Made by a program: the position numbers and the translations under genes
Part shown: piece by piece, positions 5,021 through 11,924 of the stretch
Position numbering within the stretch: position 1 is the stretch's first letter
Layout of the letters: every line of letters begins with the position of its first letter
Assembly: GCA_028275205.1 (NCBI GenBank)
Contig: JAPWVB010000033.1
Span: 1-11,954, forward strand
From: Candidatus Acetothermia bacterium
GTDB lineage: Bacteria > Bipolaricaulota > Bipolaricaulia > RBG-16-55-9 > DRXL01
Length of the DNA stretch: 11,954 bases
Reading direction: 5' to 3'
Notes under the pieces: model-generated
The model's database searches: none
The model's input: the letters and a program-made list of their open reading frames with translations, nothing else
Told to the model about the DNA's origin: nothing

Positions 5021-6192
5021 GGTGTTGTGAGCTTCACCTCGACGAGCGTGCCCGCGGGCAGGCTCGCCACGTCCTCGGGGACTTCGATCCAGCCATCGAT
5101 GTGCACGAGCGTGGAGAGCTTGCTCGCCCCGCCCTGCTTGGGATGGACCAGCCAGGAGCCATCGGGCAAGCGCTCCAGGCGCGCGCGCACAAACTCCCGA
5201 AACCCTCGCCCGGACTTGATCGGCTGGGCCAGGCGCGCCCACACCGACAGCCGCGGGCGCTCCTGCCCATAGTAGTAGCGCTCGAGAACCGGGCGCACAA
5301 AGAGCTGCAACGCCAACCACGTGGCCACCGGATACCCCGGCAGCCCCACGACGGGCTTCTGCTCACACACCCCCAGCAGCACCGGATGCCCCGGATGGTA
5401 CGCAACCCCGTGCACCACCACCTCCCCCAGCTCGCGCACGACCTGGGCCACCCAATCGCCGCGCCCCTTGCTCGTCCCCGCGCCAACCAGCACGATATCA
5501 AAGCGCGCGAGAGCCTCTCGGACCGCTGAGCGCAGAATAGCTAGCTCATTGGGCACACTCTCCGTGACGGTCACCGCCCCGCCCCACCGCGACACCAACC
5601 CCTTCACCAGCTGAGAGTTCGTCTCGACGATCTCCCCCACGGCGGGCTCCCGCTCAGGGGGAACGAGCTCCGACCCTGTGGGGATGAAGACGATCTTGGG
5701 CTGGGATTTGACCCAGACGGTGAGGTTGCCCGTGGCCAGCAGCGCTGCGATCGCTTCGGGGGTGAGACAAGCCCCTGCGGGCACGACCAGGGCCCCGCGC
5801 GCAAAATCCTCCCCAACCGCGCGGACATGCATGCCAGGGGAGGGCGCCCGCTCAATCTCGACCGTGTCTTCGCCAAGCTCGCGCACCTCCTCGATCTTCA
5901 CTACAGAATCGAACGGCTCAGGAATGGGATCGCCGGTGTCCACGTACTCAAAATCCCTGCCCCTCCGGAGCTTCTCTCCGGGGCGAGCGGCGCAGGCGCG
6001 CACGGCGATCCCGTCCATCGCGGCCATGGGGTAGTGGGGCAGATCGCGCTGGGCATAGCAAGCTCGACTTGTGACGCGCCCCAGCGCCGCCGAGGTCTCG
6101 CGCTCCTCTTCGCGATCCGGCAGCAAGACCCTCGCGAAGAAGAGGCGCTGCGCTTCCTCCAATGGCATCAGCTGGAGTTGTGCTCGCTTCAT
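5017..6192 (-). CDS. moeA: Divergent MoeA paralogue (molybdopterin molybdenumtransferase family)
   Basis: This 391-residue MoeA-family protein normally would insert molybdate (or tungstate) into adenylylated molybdopterin. Family positions kept: AMDG (D60), DTGDPIP (T86), TGSEL (E175, with Ser in place of the usual Asp of GDEL), and the Asp of SKGRGDW (D246). The loop usually written IKPGKP reads YHPGHP (265-270), replacing both lysines with His, and GLPGNP reads GLPGYP (283-288). The neighbour at 6189-7403 is closer to canonical. Two moeA copies are common in organisms using tungsten or several cofactors, so this one may serve another metal or cofactor form; that is inference. The start is the ATG overlapping the upstream stop (ATGA), with GGAG 5 nt before it. 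A GTG at 6207 is less likely. It is last in the four-gene unit. Confidence 0.9.
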   Translation of the reverse strand: MKRAQLQLMPLEEAQRLFFARVLLPDREEERETSAALGRVTSRACYAQRDLPHYPMAAMDGIAVRACAARPGEKLRRGRDFEYVDTGDPIPEPFDSVVKIEEVRELGEDTVEIERAPSPGMHVRAVGEDFARGALVVPAGACLTPEAIAALLATGNLTVWVKSQPKIVFIPTGSELVPPEREPAVGEIVETNSQLVKGLVSRWGGAVTVTESVPNELAILRSAVREALARFDIVLVGAGTSKGRGDWVAQVVRELGEVVVHGVAYHPGHPVLLGVCEQKPVVGLPGYPVATWLALQLFVRPVLERYYYGQERPRLSVWARLAQPIKSGRGFREFVRARLERLPDGSWLVHPKQGGASKLSTLVHIDGWIEVPEDVASLPAGTLVEVKLTTP

Positions 6193-7403
6193 AAGAGCTC
6201 CACCCACACCTGGGCCCCTTGAGGGATCTCCTCAAGCTCTGGGGGGACTCTGAGAATGCCATCGGCGCGCGCAAGCGTCGAGATGTTGTTCGAATGCCCC
6301 GCCACGGGGATAGCATAGAGCCTTCCCCCATCGTATCTGACGCGCACCGCGATGAAATCCTCACGGCCAACGGTCGAGCGCACCGTCTGCATCAGCTGAG
6401 CCGCGGCTAATTTGTGCGAGGGCAACAGAACGCTGACGCCGCCGCGGCGCGCCAGCACCGGCCGCACGAACTTCTCACACACAAGGACGCACGAGACAGG
6501 GTTGCCCGGAAGCCCAATGACGGGCTTGCCCTCAATCAGCGCGAAGATCGTAGGTCGCCCTGGCTTGATCGCTATCCCGTGCACGAGGACTTCTCCCAGA
6601 TCTTGGAAGATGCGGAACGTCCAGTCCCGCCTCCCCACCGACGAGCCCCCCGACAGCAGCACCATATCGTACGTGCGGACCGCCTGCTCCACAGCGGCGC
6701 GCAGCTTGGCCGGATCGTCGGGCACAATCCCCAGAAGCTCCCCCACCGCCCCCTCAGCCTCGACCAGCTGGCGCAGGATATGCCCGTTGATCTGATAGAC
6801 TTGGCCTGGCCGGAGCGGCTCCCCTACCTCGACCAGCTCATCTCCACTGCTTATCAGTCCCACCCGCACCCGCCGGAGGGCTTGTATCTGGGAGATCCCC
6901 ATTGCCAGCAGGGCTCCGATGTCGACGGCGCGCAGCTTATGCCCCGCGCGAAAGACAAGCTCGCCGCGCCGGAAGTCCGAGTCCGCCGCCAGCACCTGAT
7001 CCCCCACCTCCACTGCTGAGAAGATCTGCACCGTATGATCGGAGAGGCGCGCGGTCTGCTCGACCATGACGACGGCATCGGCCCCAGGGGGCACGGGGGC
7101 GCCGGTGGAGATCTCCAGGGCTTCTCCCTCGCCAACGGCGGGCAGGGTGCGCGGGTCCTGGCCCATAGCTGCCGCTCCGATCACCCGCAGTGTGACGGGG
7201 GAGTCCCGGCTGGCTTGGGCAAGATCTGCAGCGCGCACGGCATAGCCGTCCATAGCTGCGCGGGCAAACCCTGGCACATCGTGAGGGCAGAGGATCTCCT
7301 CAGCCAGGACGCGCCCCGAAGCGGTGAGGGTGGGAACGCGCTCCGTCTCTGTGATCGGCTCGACGTGCGCGAGCGCCTGAGCGATCGCTTCATCGAGGGT
7401 CAT
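6189..7403 (-). CDS. moeA: MoeA, molybdopterin molybdenumtransferase
   Basis: This 404-residue cytosolic enzyme of usual length transfers molybdate to molybdopterin-AMP in cofactor synthesis. Signatures are: FARAAMDGYAV (D52), STGAPVPPGADAVV (T100), SSGDELVEVG (D188/E189), the molybdopterin-binding-domain loop SGGSSVGRRD (251-260, usually GGVSVG), IKPGRP (279-284) and GLPGNPVS (297-304), followed by the C-terminal beta domain. Its ATG overlaps the mobB stop and its TGA overlaps the next start, both as ATGA, so translation is probably coupled. A GGAGGAG lies rather far upstream of the start (about 11 nt). Confidence 0.96.
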   Translation of the reverse strand: MTLDEAIAQALAHVEPITETERVPTLTASGRVLAEEILCPHDVPGFARAAMDGYAVRAADLAQASRDSPVTLRVIGAAAMGQDPRTLPAVGEGEALEISTGAPVPPGADAVVMVEQTARLSDHTVQIFSAVEVGDQVLAADSDFRRGELVFRAGHKLRAVDIGALLAMGISQIQALRRVRVGLISSGDELVEVGEPLRPGQVYQINGHILRQLVEAEGAVGELLGIVPDDPAKLRAAVEQAVRTYDMVLLSGGSSVGRRDWTFRIFQDLGEVLVHGIAIKPGRPTIFALIEGKPVIGLPGNPVSCVLVCEKFVRPVLARRGGVSVLLPSHKLAAAQLMQTVRSTVGREDFIAVRVRYDGGRLYAIPVAGHSNNISTLARADGILRVPPELEEIPQGAQVWVELL

Positions 7404-7855
7404 AGCAAGAATCGCTCCTCCAGGAGATCAGCGATCTCTTTGATCTCGGGCGCGCCAAAGCGCCGCGCGGGCAACACCTTGAGCGTCTGATGGGGCGGGG
7501 TGGAAGCAGAATCATGGGCAAGATAGATTTTGGGAAGCTCTGAATGCGCAAACCCCTCAACGAGCACAAGGTCAAGGTCCGCAAGATATCGGGCGACAAG
7601 CTCGAGCGGGCCGAGCTCGTCCGTCGTATCGCGGATGAGCGCCAGCCTCCGCGATGAGACCAAGATGACCCCTACAGCCCCGGCAGCCTTCATCGCGAAG
7701 GAGTCCTTGCCCGGCTGGTCAATCTCAAAGTCGTGATGGGTGTGCTTGATCGCCCCCACCCGATAGCCACGCGCCGTCAGCTCCGCGATCACCCCTGTGA
7801 TCACCGTCGTCTTCCCGGAACCGCTTGGTCCCACGATGGCAACGATTGGGATCAT
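7400..7855 (-). CDS. mobB: MobB, molybdopterin-guanine dinucleotide synthesis GTP-binding adaptor
   Basis: This 151-residue P-loop protein is complete for the family. Walker A GPSGSGKTT lies at 9-17, the MobB signature KHTHHDFEIDQPGKDS at 37-52, and DLVLVEGF at 95-102. MobB binds GTP and assists MobA in attaching GMP to molybdopterin; it is not strictly essential in E. coli. No mobA is in the window. It overlaps both neighbours by ATGA junctions and precedes the two moeA genes, consistent with one operon for late cofactor steps. Confidence 0.95.
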   Translation of the reverse strand: MIPIVAIVGPSGSGKTTVITGVIAELTARGYRVGAIKHTHHDFEIDQPGKDSFAMKAAGAVGVILVSSRRLALIRDTTDELGPLELVARYLADLDLVLVEGFAHSELPKIYLAHDSASTPPHQTLKVLPARRFGAPEIKEIADLLEERFLL

Positions 7856-8418
7856 CGTTTCTCTGTGGAGAGCACGGGCTCAAGCCAGGTGATCTGTTTA
7901 AGCTCCGCTTCGATCTGGAGCACCCGCTCGCGGTGCGCTAAGATGCGTTGGAGCACGCCGCGCAGCAAGGGCTGCACCGTCTCTTTTGGGCTATGCTGAA
8001 GCAGCCCGAGGGCCTGAGCAGCCTTTGTCTTAATACCACGAACTTCTTTGAAGAGGGCGTCCAAGAGGTGGCAGAGCTGCTCGTGATCTGCTCTATCAGC
8101 TTCGCTGGGCTTGAGCCGCCGACAGATCCGTCCCCAGTAGTCCCCCAGGAGATTTTCATATTGCTCTGTGATGTCGTAGACGTACGAGAAATTCTCCCCG
8201 CGGGTGCAGAGCTCTTCGTCGCGGCAATCGAGGTCCACTCGAAGCCCACGTAGTATAAACCCTAGACCCGGATCGAGCCCGCCGCGCCCACGCAGGACTT
8301 CCAGGACGCTCGCGCGATATGTCTCCGAAGAAGGCGCGCTTGCTTGTCGTGCCCACCAAAAGATCAGTCCCCCCACGATCACTAAGCCAGCCAACGCGAG
8401 CCAGAGCCATCTCTGCAT
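7852..8418 (-). CDS. Membrane-anchored protein of unknown function, first gene of the mobB-moeA unit
   Basis: I do not recognise this 188-residue protein. It has a hydrophobic segment at about 4-22 (an N-terminal anchor or uncleaved signal) followed by WWARQ. Then comes a mostly helical, charged body with four cysteines (65, 71, 99, 116), a CX5C spacing between the first two, and a heptad-like helix near 150-178. The ATG at 8418 is chosen because the hydrophobic segment starts there. Sequence upstream in the same frame runs into the divergent gene. Its TGA overlaps the mobB ATG (ATGA), so it is almost surely in the same transcript, though a functional link to molybdenum cofactor is only inferred. 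No clear ribosome site is seen. Confidence 0.75.
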   Translation of the reverse strand: MQRWLWLALAGLVIVGGLIFWWARQASAPSSETYRASVLEVLRGRGGLDPGLGFILRGLRVDLDCRDEELCTRGENFSYVYDITEQYENLLGDYWGRICRRLKPSEADRADHEQLCHLLDALFKEVRGIKTKAAQALGLLQHSPKETVQPLLRGVLQRILAHRERVLQIEAELKQITWLEPVLSTEKR

Positions 8419-8427
8419 AGCGCCTGT

Positions 8428-8456
8428 AGTCTGCCCAAAATTTGCGCCAAAGTCAA
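8428..8456 (-). promoter_or_regulatory. Weak candidate promoter of the mobB-moeA unit
   Basis: The minus strand has TTGACT (8456-8451), a 17-bp spacer, then CAGACT (8433-8428), a poor -10. If real, transcription would start about 3 nt before the ATG at 8418, giving a nearly leaderless message. It interleaves with the divergent promoter at 8442-8470. Confidence 0.35.
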
Positions 8457-8470
8457 GAAGAGTATACAAT
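8442..8470 (+). promoter_or_regulatory. Promoter of the beta-propeller gene, predicting a leaderless mRNA
   Basis: TTGCGC (8442-8447), a 17-bp spacer, then TACAAT (8465-8470). The ATG begins 6 nt after the -10 box, at the expected transcription start, and there is no Shine-Dalgarno sequence before it. Confidence 0.65.
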
Positions 8471-8475
8471 TTCGT

Positions 8476-9627
8476 ATGCGTTCGCTCTATAGCGCTCTTG
8501 CAGTTGGCTGCGCGCTCGGCGCGCTGGTCTTCTGTGTGCCAATGGGCCAACAGCAACCACGCGACAAAGGCTCTTCGTACAATAGCCAACGGAAGATTGT
8601 GCGCGACCCCGCCGGGCGCATCTACGTCGCTTACACCAAGCCCGTCAATAATCTCTCTCAAGTCTTCGTGCAAATCTCCGAAGATCAAGGCAAGAGCTGG
8701 CGCGATCTGGCCCGCGTCAGCCCACCGACCGGCGATGCTACCACCCCGATGCTTGCTATAGATTCTCACCAGAATCTGCACGTCTTCTGGACGCAGTACG
8801 TGCAGAACGTCCGGCAAATCTTTTATGCCCCCATCGAGCAGGGGAGAGCTCGCTCCGCCCAAGCGTTGACAACGGGTCCAGCGTATAACGGCTTCCCGTC
8901 AGCAGCATTCGATTCGCAAGATCGAATCCATCTCGTTTGGTACGGCCTCGATGAGGGCGTCTATCAGATTTGGTATCGGCGCAAGGATAGGGACGGCTGG
9001 TCCGCACCGCTCAAGCTCTCGACGGGATTCCCCGATTCGGTCAATCCCACGGTCGCTACGGACGGCCACGACAACGTGCATGTCGCGTGGTATCAGTTTG
9101 ATGCCACTCGTGGGGTCTATCAGATCTTCTATCGTCGCTACGACGCGCGCTCCGGGCGATGGGAGCCGCAGCGCTCCTTAGGGCGCACAGACACAAACGC
9201 ACTGAGCCCATCTCTCGCTGTGGACACAAGCGGGCGGGTGCATCTTGTCTGGGAGCAGCAAGACGAGCAGCATCGCTTCCAGATCGCCTATAGCTCGCTC
9301 ACGGAAAGCGACATCTCTTCTCTGCTGTGGCTCACGTCAGGGGACTTGCGCGCGACCGATCCGTCCATCGCGCTCGATCTGCAGGGGCGCATCTATGTCT
9401 TCTATGCCAAGGGGGATGGGCAAATCTATCTGCGACGCTCCGACGGCTCAACGTGGGGACCTGAAGAGCGCCTGACCACCCAAGGGCACAACGAGTATCC
9501 CAGCGCCCGCTGGAGTTTCTATCACAATCCCCTCACGGGTATCAACGCGAAGATTGACTATATCTGGACAGAAGAGCTGAGCGACGGGACGAGCCAGACC
9601 CGCTACGGCGCCATTGCGATCCCCTAG
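8476..9627 (+). CDS. Exported seven-bladed beta-propeller protein (BNR/sialidase-like repeats)
   Basis: This 383-residue protein has an N-terminal hydrophobic segment (about 3-22, a signal peptide or anchor; Cys20 is preceded by VF, which does not fit a lipobox). About seven ~50-residue repeats follow, starting near 41, 92, 144, 194, 247, 299 and 344. The recurring core is D..G.IHLVW, then QI.YRR, then W..P..L. An Asp-box (SEDQGKSW, 68-75) and a second looser one (SDGSTW, about 322-327) are typical of BNR propellers. No catalytic sialidase triad can be assigned, so a binding or scaffold role is as likely as hydrolysis. Transcription appears leaderless. The next gene's promoter begins 4 nt after the stop. 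Confidence 0.85.
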   Translation: MRSLYSALAVGCALGALVFCVPMGQQQPRDKGSSYNSQRKIVRDPAGRIYVAYTKPVNNLSQVFVQISEDQGKSWRDLARVSPPTGDATTPMLAIDSHQNLHVFWTQYVQNVRQIFYAPIEQGRARSAQALTTGPAYNGFPSAAFDSQDRIHLVWYGLDEGVYQIWYRRKDRDGWSAPLKLSTGFPDSVNPTVATDGHDNVHVAWYQFDATRGVYQIFYRRYDARSGRWEPQRSLGRTDTNALSPSLAVDTSGRVHLVWEQQDEQHRFQIAYSSLTESDISSLLWLTSGDLRATDPSIALDLQGRIYVFYAKGDGQIYLRRSDGSTWGPEERLTTQGHNEYPSARWSFYHNPLTGINAKIDYIWTEELSDGTSQTRYGAIAIP

Positions 9628-9630
9628 GGC

Positions 9631-9660
9631 TTGACAACCCCCACCCCTCGGGTGTAATAT
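9631..9660 (+). promoter_or_regulatory. Promoter of the solute-binding protein gene
   Basis: A perfect TTGACA (9631-9636), an 18-bp spacer, then TAATAT (9655-9660). It starts 4 nt after the preceding stop codon. The predicted start near 9667 gives a leader of about 125 nt. Confidence 0.8.
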
Positions 9661-9668
9661 ATGTTACA
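9653..9668 (+). promoter_or_regulatory. Operator-like inverted repeat over the -10 box and start point
   Basis: TGTAA-N6-TTACA is a perfect 5-bp inverted repeat covering the -10 box and the predicted transcription start, where a bound repressor would block initiation. No regulator can be named, and the AT-rich -10 region produces short palindromes by chance. Confidence 0.35.
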
Positions 9669-9669
9669 T

Positions 9670-9793
9670 CCGAAAAGTCAGCGTTCGGGGTAGCTCATGC
9701 GCTGAGCTGATAAGGAGGTGGTCGCCGTCCTCAATCATCAACAGCGTCTCTGTCCCAAAGCATCCCAAAACTCTCTATGAAGGAGGTAGCAGC
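9670..9793 (+). promoter_or_regulatory. Long 5' leader with hairpin and two Shine-Dalgarno-like sites
   Basis: The leader has a 6-bp hairpin (AGCTCA 9692-9697, loop of 5, TGAGCT 9703-9708), followed at once by an orphan AAGGAGG (9712-9718) with no usable start codon after it. The true ribosome site AAGGAGG (9780-9786) lies 7 nt before ATG. A two-codon ATG-CGC-TGA occurs at 9697-9705. The GGGGTAGCTCA...GAGCT segment resembles a tRNA D-arm. I cannot match it to a known riboswitch. Confidence 0.35.
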
Positions 9794-11905
9794 ATGAAAG
9801 CAGTATGGCGATGGGGAGCTTTAGCAGCAGTCTTGTTGCTGGTCTTCGGCGTGACGAGCGGGTTGGCGCAAGGACAGATTAAGAACCCGGCTACAGTGAT
9901 CGTCGCCACCATCGGCGATCTTGAGACCCTCGACCCGGCATGGCACTACGACACAGCTTCCGCAACGGCGATCATGAACATGTACGACTCGCTCATCTTC
10001 TATGATCGCGAGAAGATTGATCAGTTCGTTCCGGCTCTAGCGACGAAGTGGACGATCTCTCCTGACGGCAAGACCTATACGTTCACGATCCGCAAGGGCG
10101 TCAAGTTCCATGAGGGTGGCGATCTCTCTCCCGAGGACGTCGCCTACAGCTTGCAGCGCGGCTTGCTGCAGGACCGCTCCGGCGGCCCCCAGTGGGTGCT
10201 GCTCGACCCCATCTTGGGCGTCAGCTCCATTGATGAGCTGGCCAAGGAAGTGGGCGACGTCAAGGCCTGCGAGATGGTCAAGGAGGCCATCTCCGTTCAG
10301 GGCGACAACGTCGTGATCAAGCTGAAGATCCCCTTCGCGCCGATGCTGCAGATCCTCGCGGGCACGTGGGGATCCGTGCTGGACAAGGAGTGGATGATCG
10401 CCCAGGGCGACTGGGACGGCAAGTGCGACAACTGGCGCAAGTGGCACGACCCAGAAGCCGAGAAGTCCACGATCTTCAACAAGGCCAACGGCACCGGCCC
10501 CTATAAGCTGGAGAAGTGGACCCCTAACGAGGAGATCCGCTTCGTCCGCTTCGATGGCCACTGGCGCGGTCCAGCTAAGATGCAGAATGCCGTGATCAAG
10601 GTGGTGCCGGAGTGGGGCACGCGGCTGGCGATGTTCCAGGCCGGCGATGCCGACATCATTGCCGTGCCGCGGGCATTCGTGGCCCAGATGGACCCGCTGG
10701 TGCAGCAGGGCAAGGCCCGCATGTACAAGGACCTGCCCACCAACACGACGCAGGACGCGTTCTTCAACTTCAAGGTTGAGGAGAAGAGCCCCTTCGTCCC
10801 GCTGCTGGGCCGCGATAAGAAGCCCGATCTCCTCAGCGACATCCACATGCGCAAGGCGTTCAACTACTGCTTCGACACCGACACTTATATCAAAGAGGCG
10901 TGGTTGGGCGAGGCCAAGAAGCGCCGCGGGCCGATCCCCTCGGGCTTGCTGGGCTATAACCCTGAGCAGCCGGTCTACGAGTTCAGCTTGGAGAAGTGCG
11001 AGGCTGAGCTGAAGGCTGCCTGGGATGGCAAGGCGTGGGAGCAGGGCTTCCAGGTGACGCTCACGTATAACACGGGCAACGTGCAGCGCAAGATCGCCGC
11101 AGAGCTGCTGGAGAAGAACCTTGAGTCGTTCAACGCCAAGCGCGGCCGCGCGCCCTCGATCAACATCAACGTGCTCGATATGCCCTGGCCCTCTTACTTG
11201 AAGGCGCTGGACGACGAGCAGTTGGCGGTCTTCTGGATCGGCTGGCTAGAGGATTACCATCACCCGCACAACTGGGTCCAGCCGTTTATGCACAGCCGCG
11301 GGGCGTTCGCTGGCTTCCAGCAGTTTGAGGTCATCAAGGACGTGGAGTTCAAGCCCACCTACGCGACCTTCCTGCCGGCGAAGAAGTACGCCAACCTGCA
11401 GGAGCTCTTCGACGACTTAATCGAGAAGGCGCTCCTGGAGACGGACCTCAAGAAGGCGGAGAAGATCTACTTCGACCTGCAGAAGCTCGCGATAGACTGG
11501 GCGATTGACATCTTCCAGGCGGAGCTGTTGGGCCGGCACTACGAGCAGCCGTGGTTAGCTGGCTGGTTCAACAACCCTGCTTACCCGGGCGAGTGGTTTT
11601 ACTGGCTGTGGAAAGCTGTACCTCAAAGAATCAGGCTTGCCAGTGGTGCAAAGCAAGAGATCCCTCTGCCTAATATAGGCAAGGTTGAGCTTACAGCCAA
11701 GGCTGATTCGGAGCTTGACCTAAGCTTTACTGACCCACGAGTGTGGACAGTAAAGTTCTTCGGAGGCTACAAGCTGAAGGTCACAAATAGCACCAATGAA
11801 ACACAGAAATATGACATCTCTTGCACCAGTATTATCCCTCCTGGGCACACAGGAGTGACTGATGTAGAGCTAAAGCCTGGGCAGTCTATAGAAATAGACT
11901 GCTAA
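9794..11905 (+). CDS. Family-5 ABC transporter solute-binding protein with extra C-terminal domain
   Basis: This 703-residue secreted protein has a signal peptide (about 1-26, GLAQ|GQ; no lipobox). Residues about 30-607 are an SBP_bac_5 (DppA/OppA-like) fold: the strand with ETLDPAWHYDTAS, MYDSLIFYD, WTISPDGKTYTFTIRKGVKFHEGG and EDVAYSLQR near the start, and the usual ending GEWFYWLWK at about 599-607. This family delivers peptides, nickel or sugars to an ABC permease; the ligand cannot be read. Residues 608-703 are an added, probably beta-rich domain with Cys677 and a terminal Cys703. Its codons change sharply at the domain border (AGA, AGG, ATA, CTA, GTA and ACA appear; G+C drops to 115/240 by hand count at 11641-11880 versus 41/60 at 10681-10740). 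AAGGAGG lies 7 nt before ATG. No permease gene follows before the terminator, so the gene seems monocistronic. Confidence 0.94.
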   Translation: MKAVWRWGALAAVLLLVFGVTSGLAQGQIKNPATVIVATIGDLETLDPAWHYDTASATAIMNMYDSLIFYDREKIDQFVPALATKWTISPDGKTYTFTIRKGVKFHEGGDLSPEDVAYSLQRGLLQDRSGGPQWVLLDPILGVSSIDELAKEVGDVKACEMVKEAISVQGDNVVIKLKIPFAPMLQILAGTWGSVLDKEWMIAQGDWDGKCDNWRKWHDPEAEKSTIFNKANGTGPYKLEKWTPNEEIRFVRFDGHWRGPAKMQNAVIKVVPEWGTRLAMFQAGDADIIAVPRAFVAQMDPLVQQGKARMYKDLPTNTTQDAFFNFKVEEKSPFVPLLGRDKKPDLLSDIHMRKAFNYCFDTDTYIKEAWLGEAKKRRGPIPSGLLGYNPEQPVYEFSLEKCEAELKAAWDGKAWEQGFQVTLTYNTGNVQRKIAAELLEKNLESFNAKRGRAPSININVLDMPWPSYLKALDDEQLAVFWIGWLEDYHHPHNWVQPFMHSRGAFAGFQQFEVIKDVEFKPTYATFLPAKKYANLQELFDDLIEKALLETDLKKAEKIYFDLQKLAIDWAIDIFQAELLGRHYEQPWLAGWFNNPAYPGEWFYWLWKAVPQRIRLASGAKQEIPLPNIGKVELTAKADSELDLSFTDPRVWTVKFFGGYKLKVTNSTNETQKYDISCTSIIPPGHTGVTDVELKPGQSIEIDC
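11881..11902 (+). other. Perfect hairpin over the last codons of the solute-binding protein gene
   Basis: GCAGTCTAT-AGAA-ATAGACTGC is a 9-bp perfect stem with a 4-nt loop, ending directly before the TAA stop. It could stabilise the mRNA 3' end or slow ribosomes near termination. It lies in the compositionally distinct 3' part of the gene. Confidence 0.6.
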
Positions 11906-11924
11906 ACTAAGAACCGAAGCTAGC

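Noticed and set aside
4505..5320. Long minus-strand open frame (271 codons) antisense to the peptidase C-terminus
   Set aside because: It lies opposite two well-supported genes, is Arg/Ala/Gly rich as expected of a G+C-driven shadow frame, and matches no recognisable domain.
5017..7403. Tandem moeA genes as a single gene split by a frameshift
   Set aside because: Both proteins are full length, each with all MoeA regions, and they meet at an ATGA overlap; they are paralogues.
8419..8862. N-terminal extension of the unknown anchored protein (frame open to 8862)
   Set aside because: The extension is antisense to the propeller gene and crosses its promoter. The hydrophobic anchor and likely true start begin at 8418.
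9718..9780. Possible leader peptide starting at GTG 9718 and ending at TGA 9780
   Set aside because: The GTG overlaps the AAGGAGG itself, so spacing to a ribosome site is impossible; no other start codon fits.
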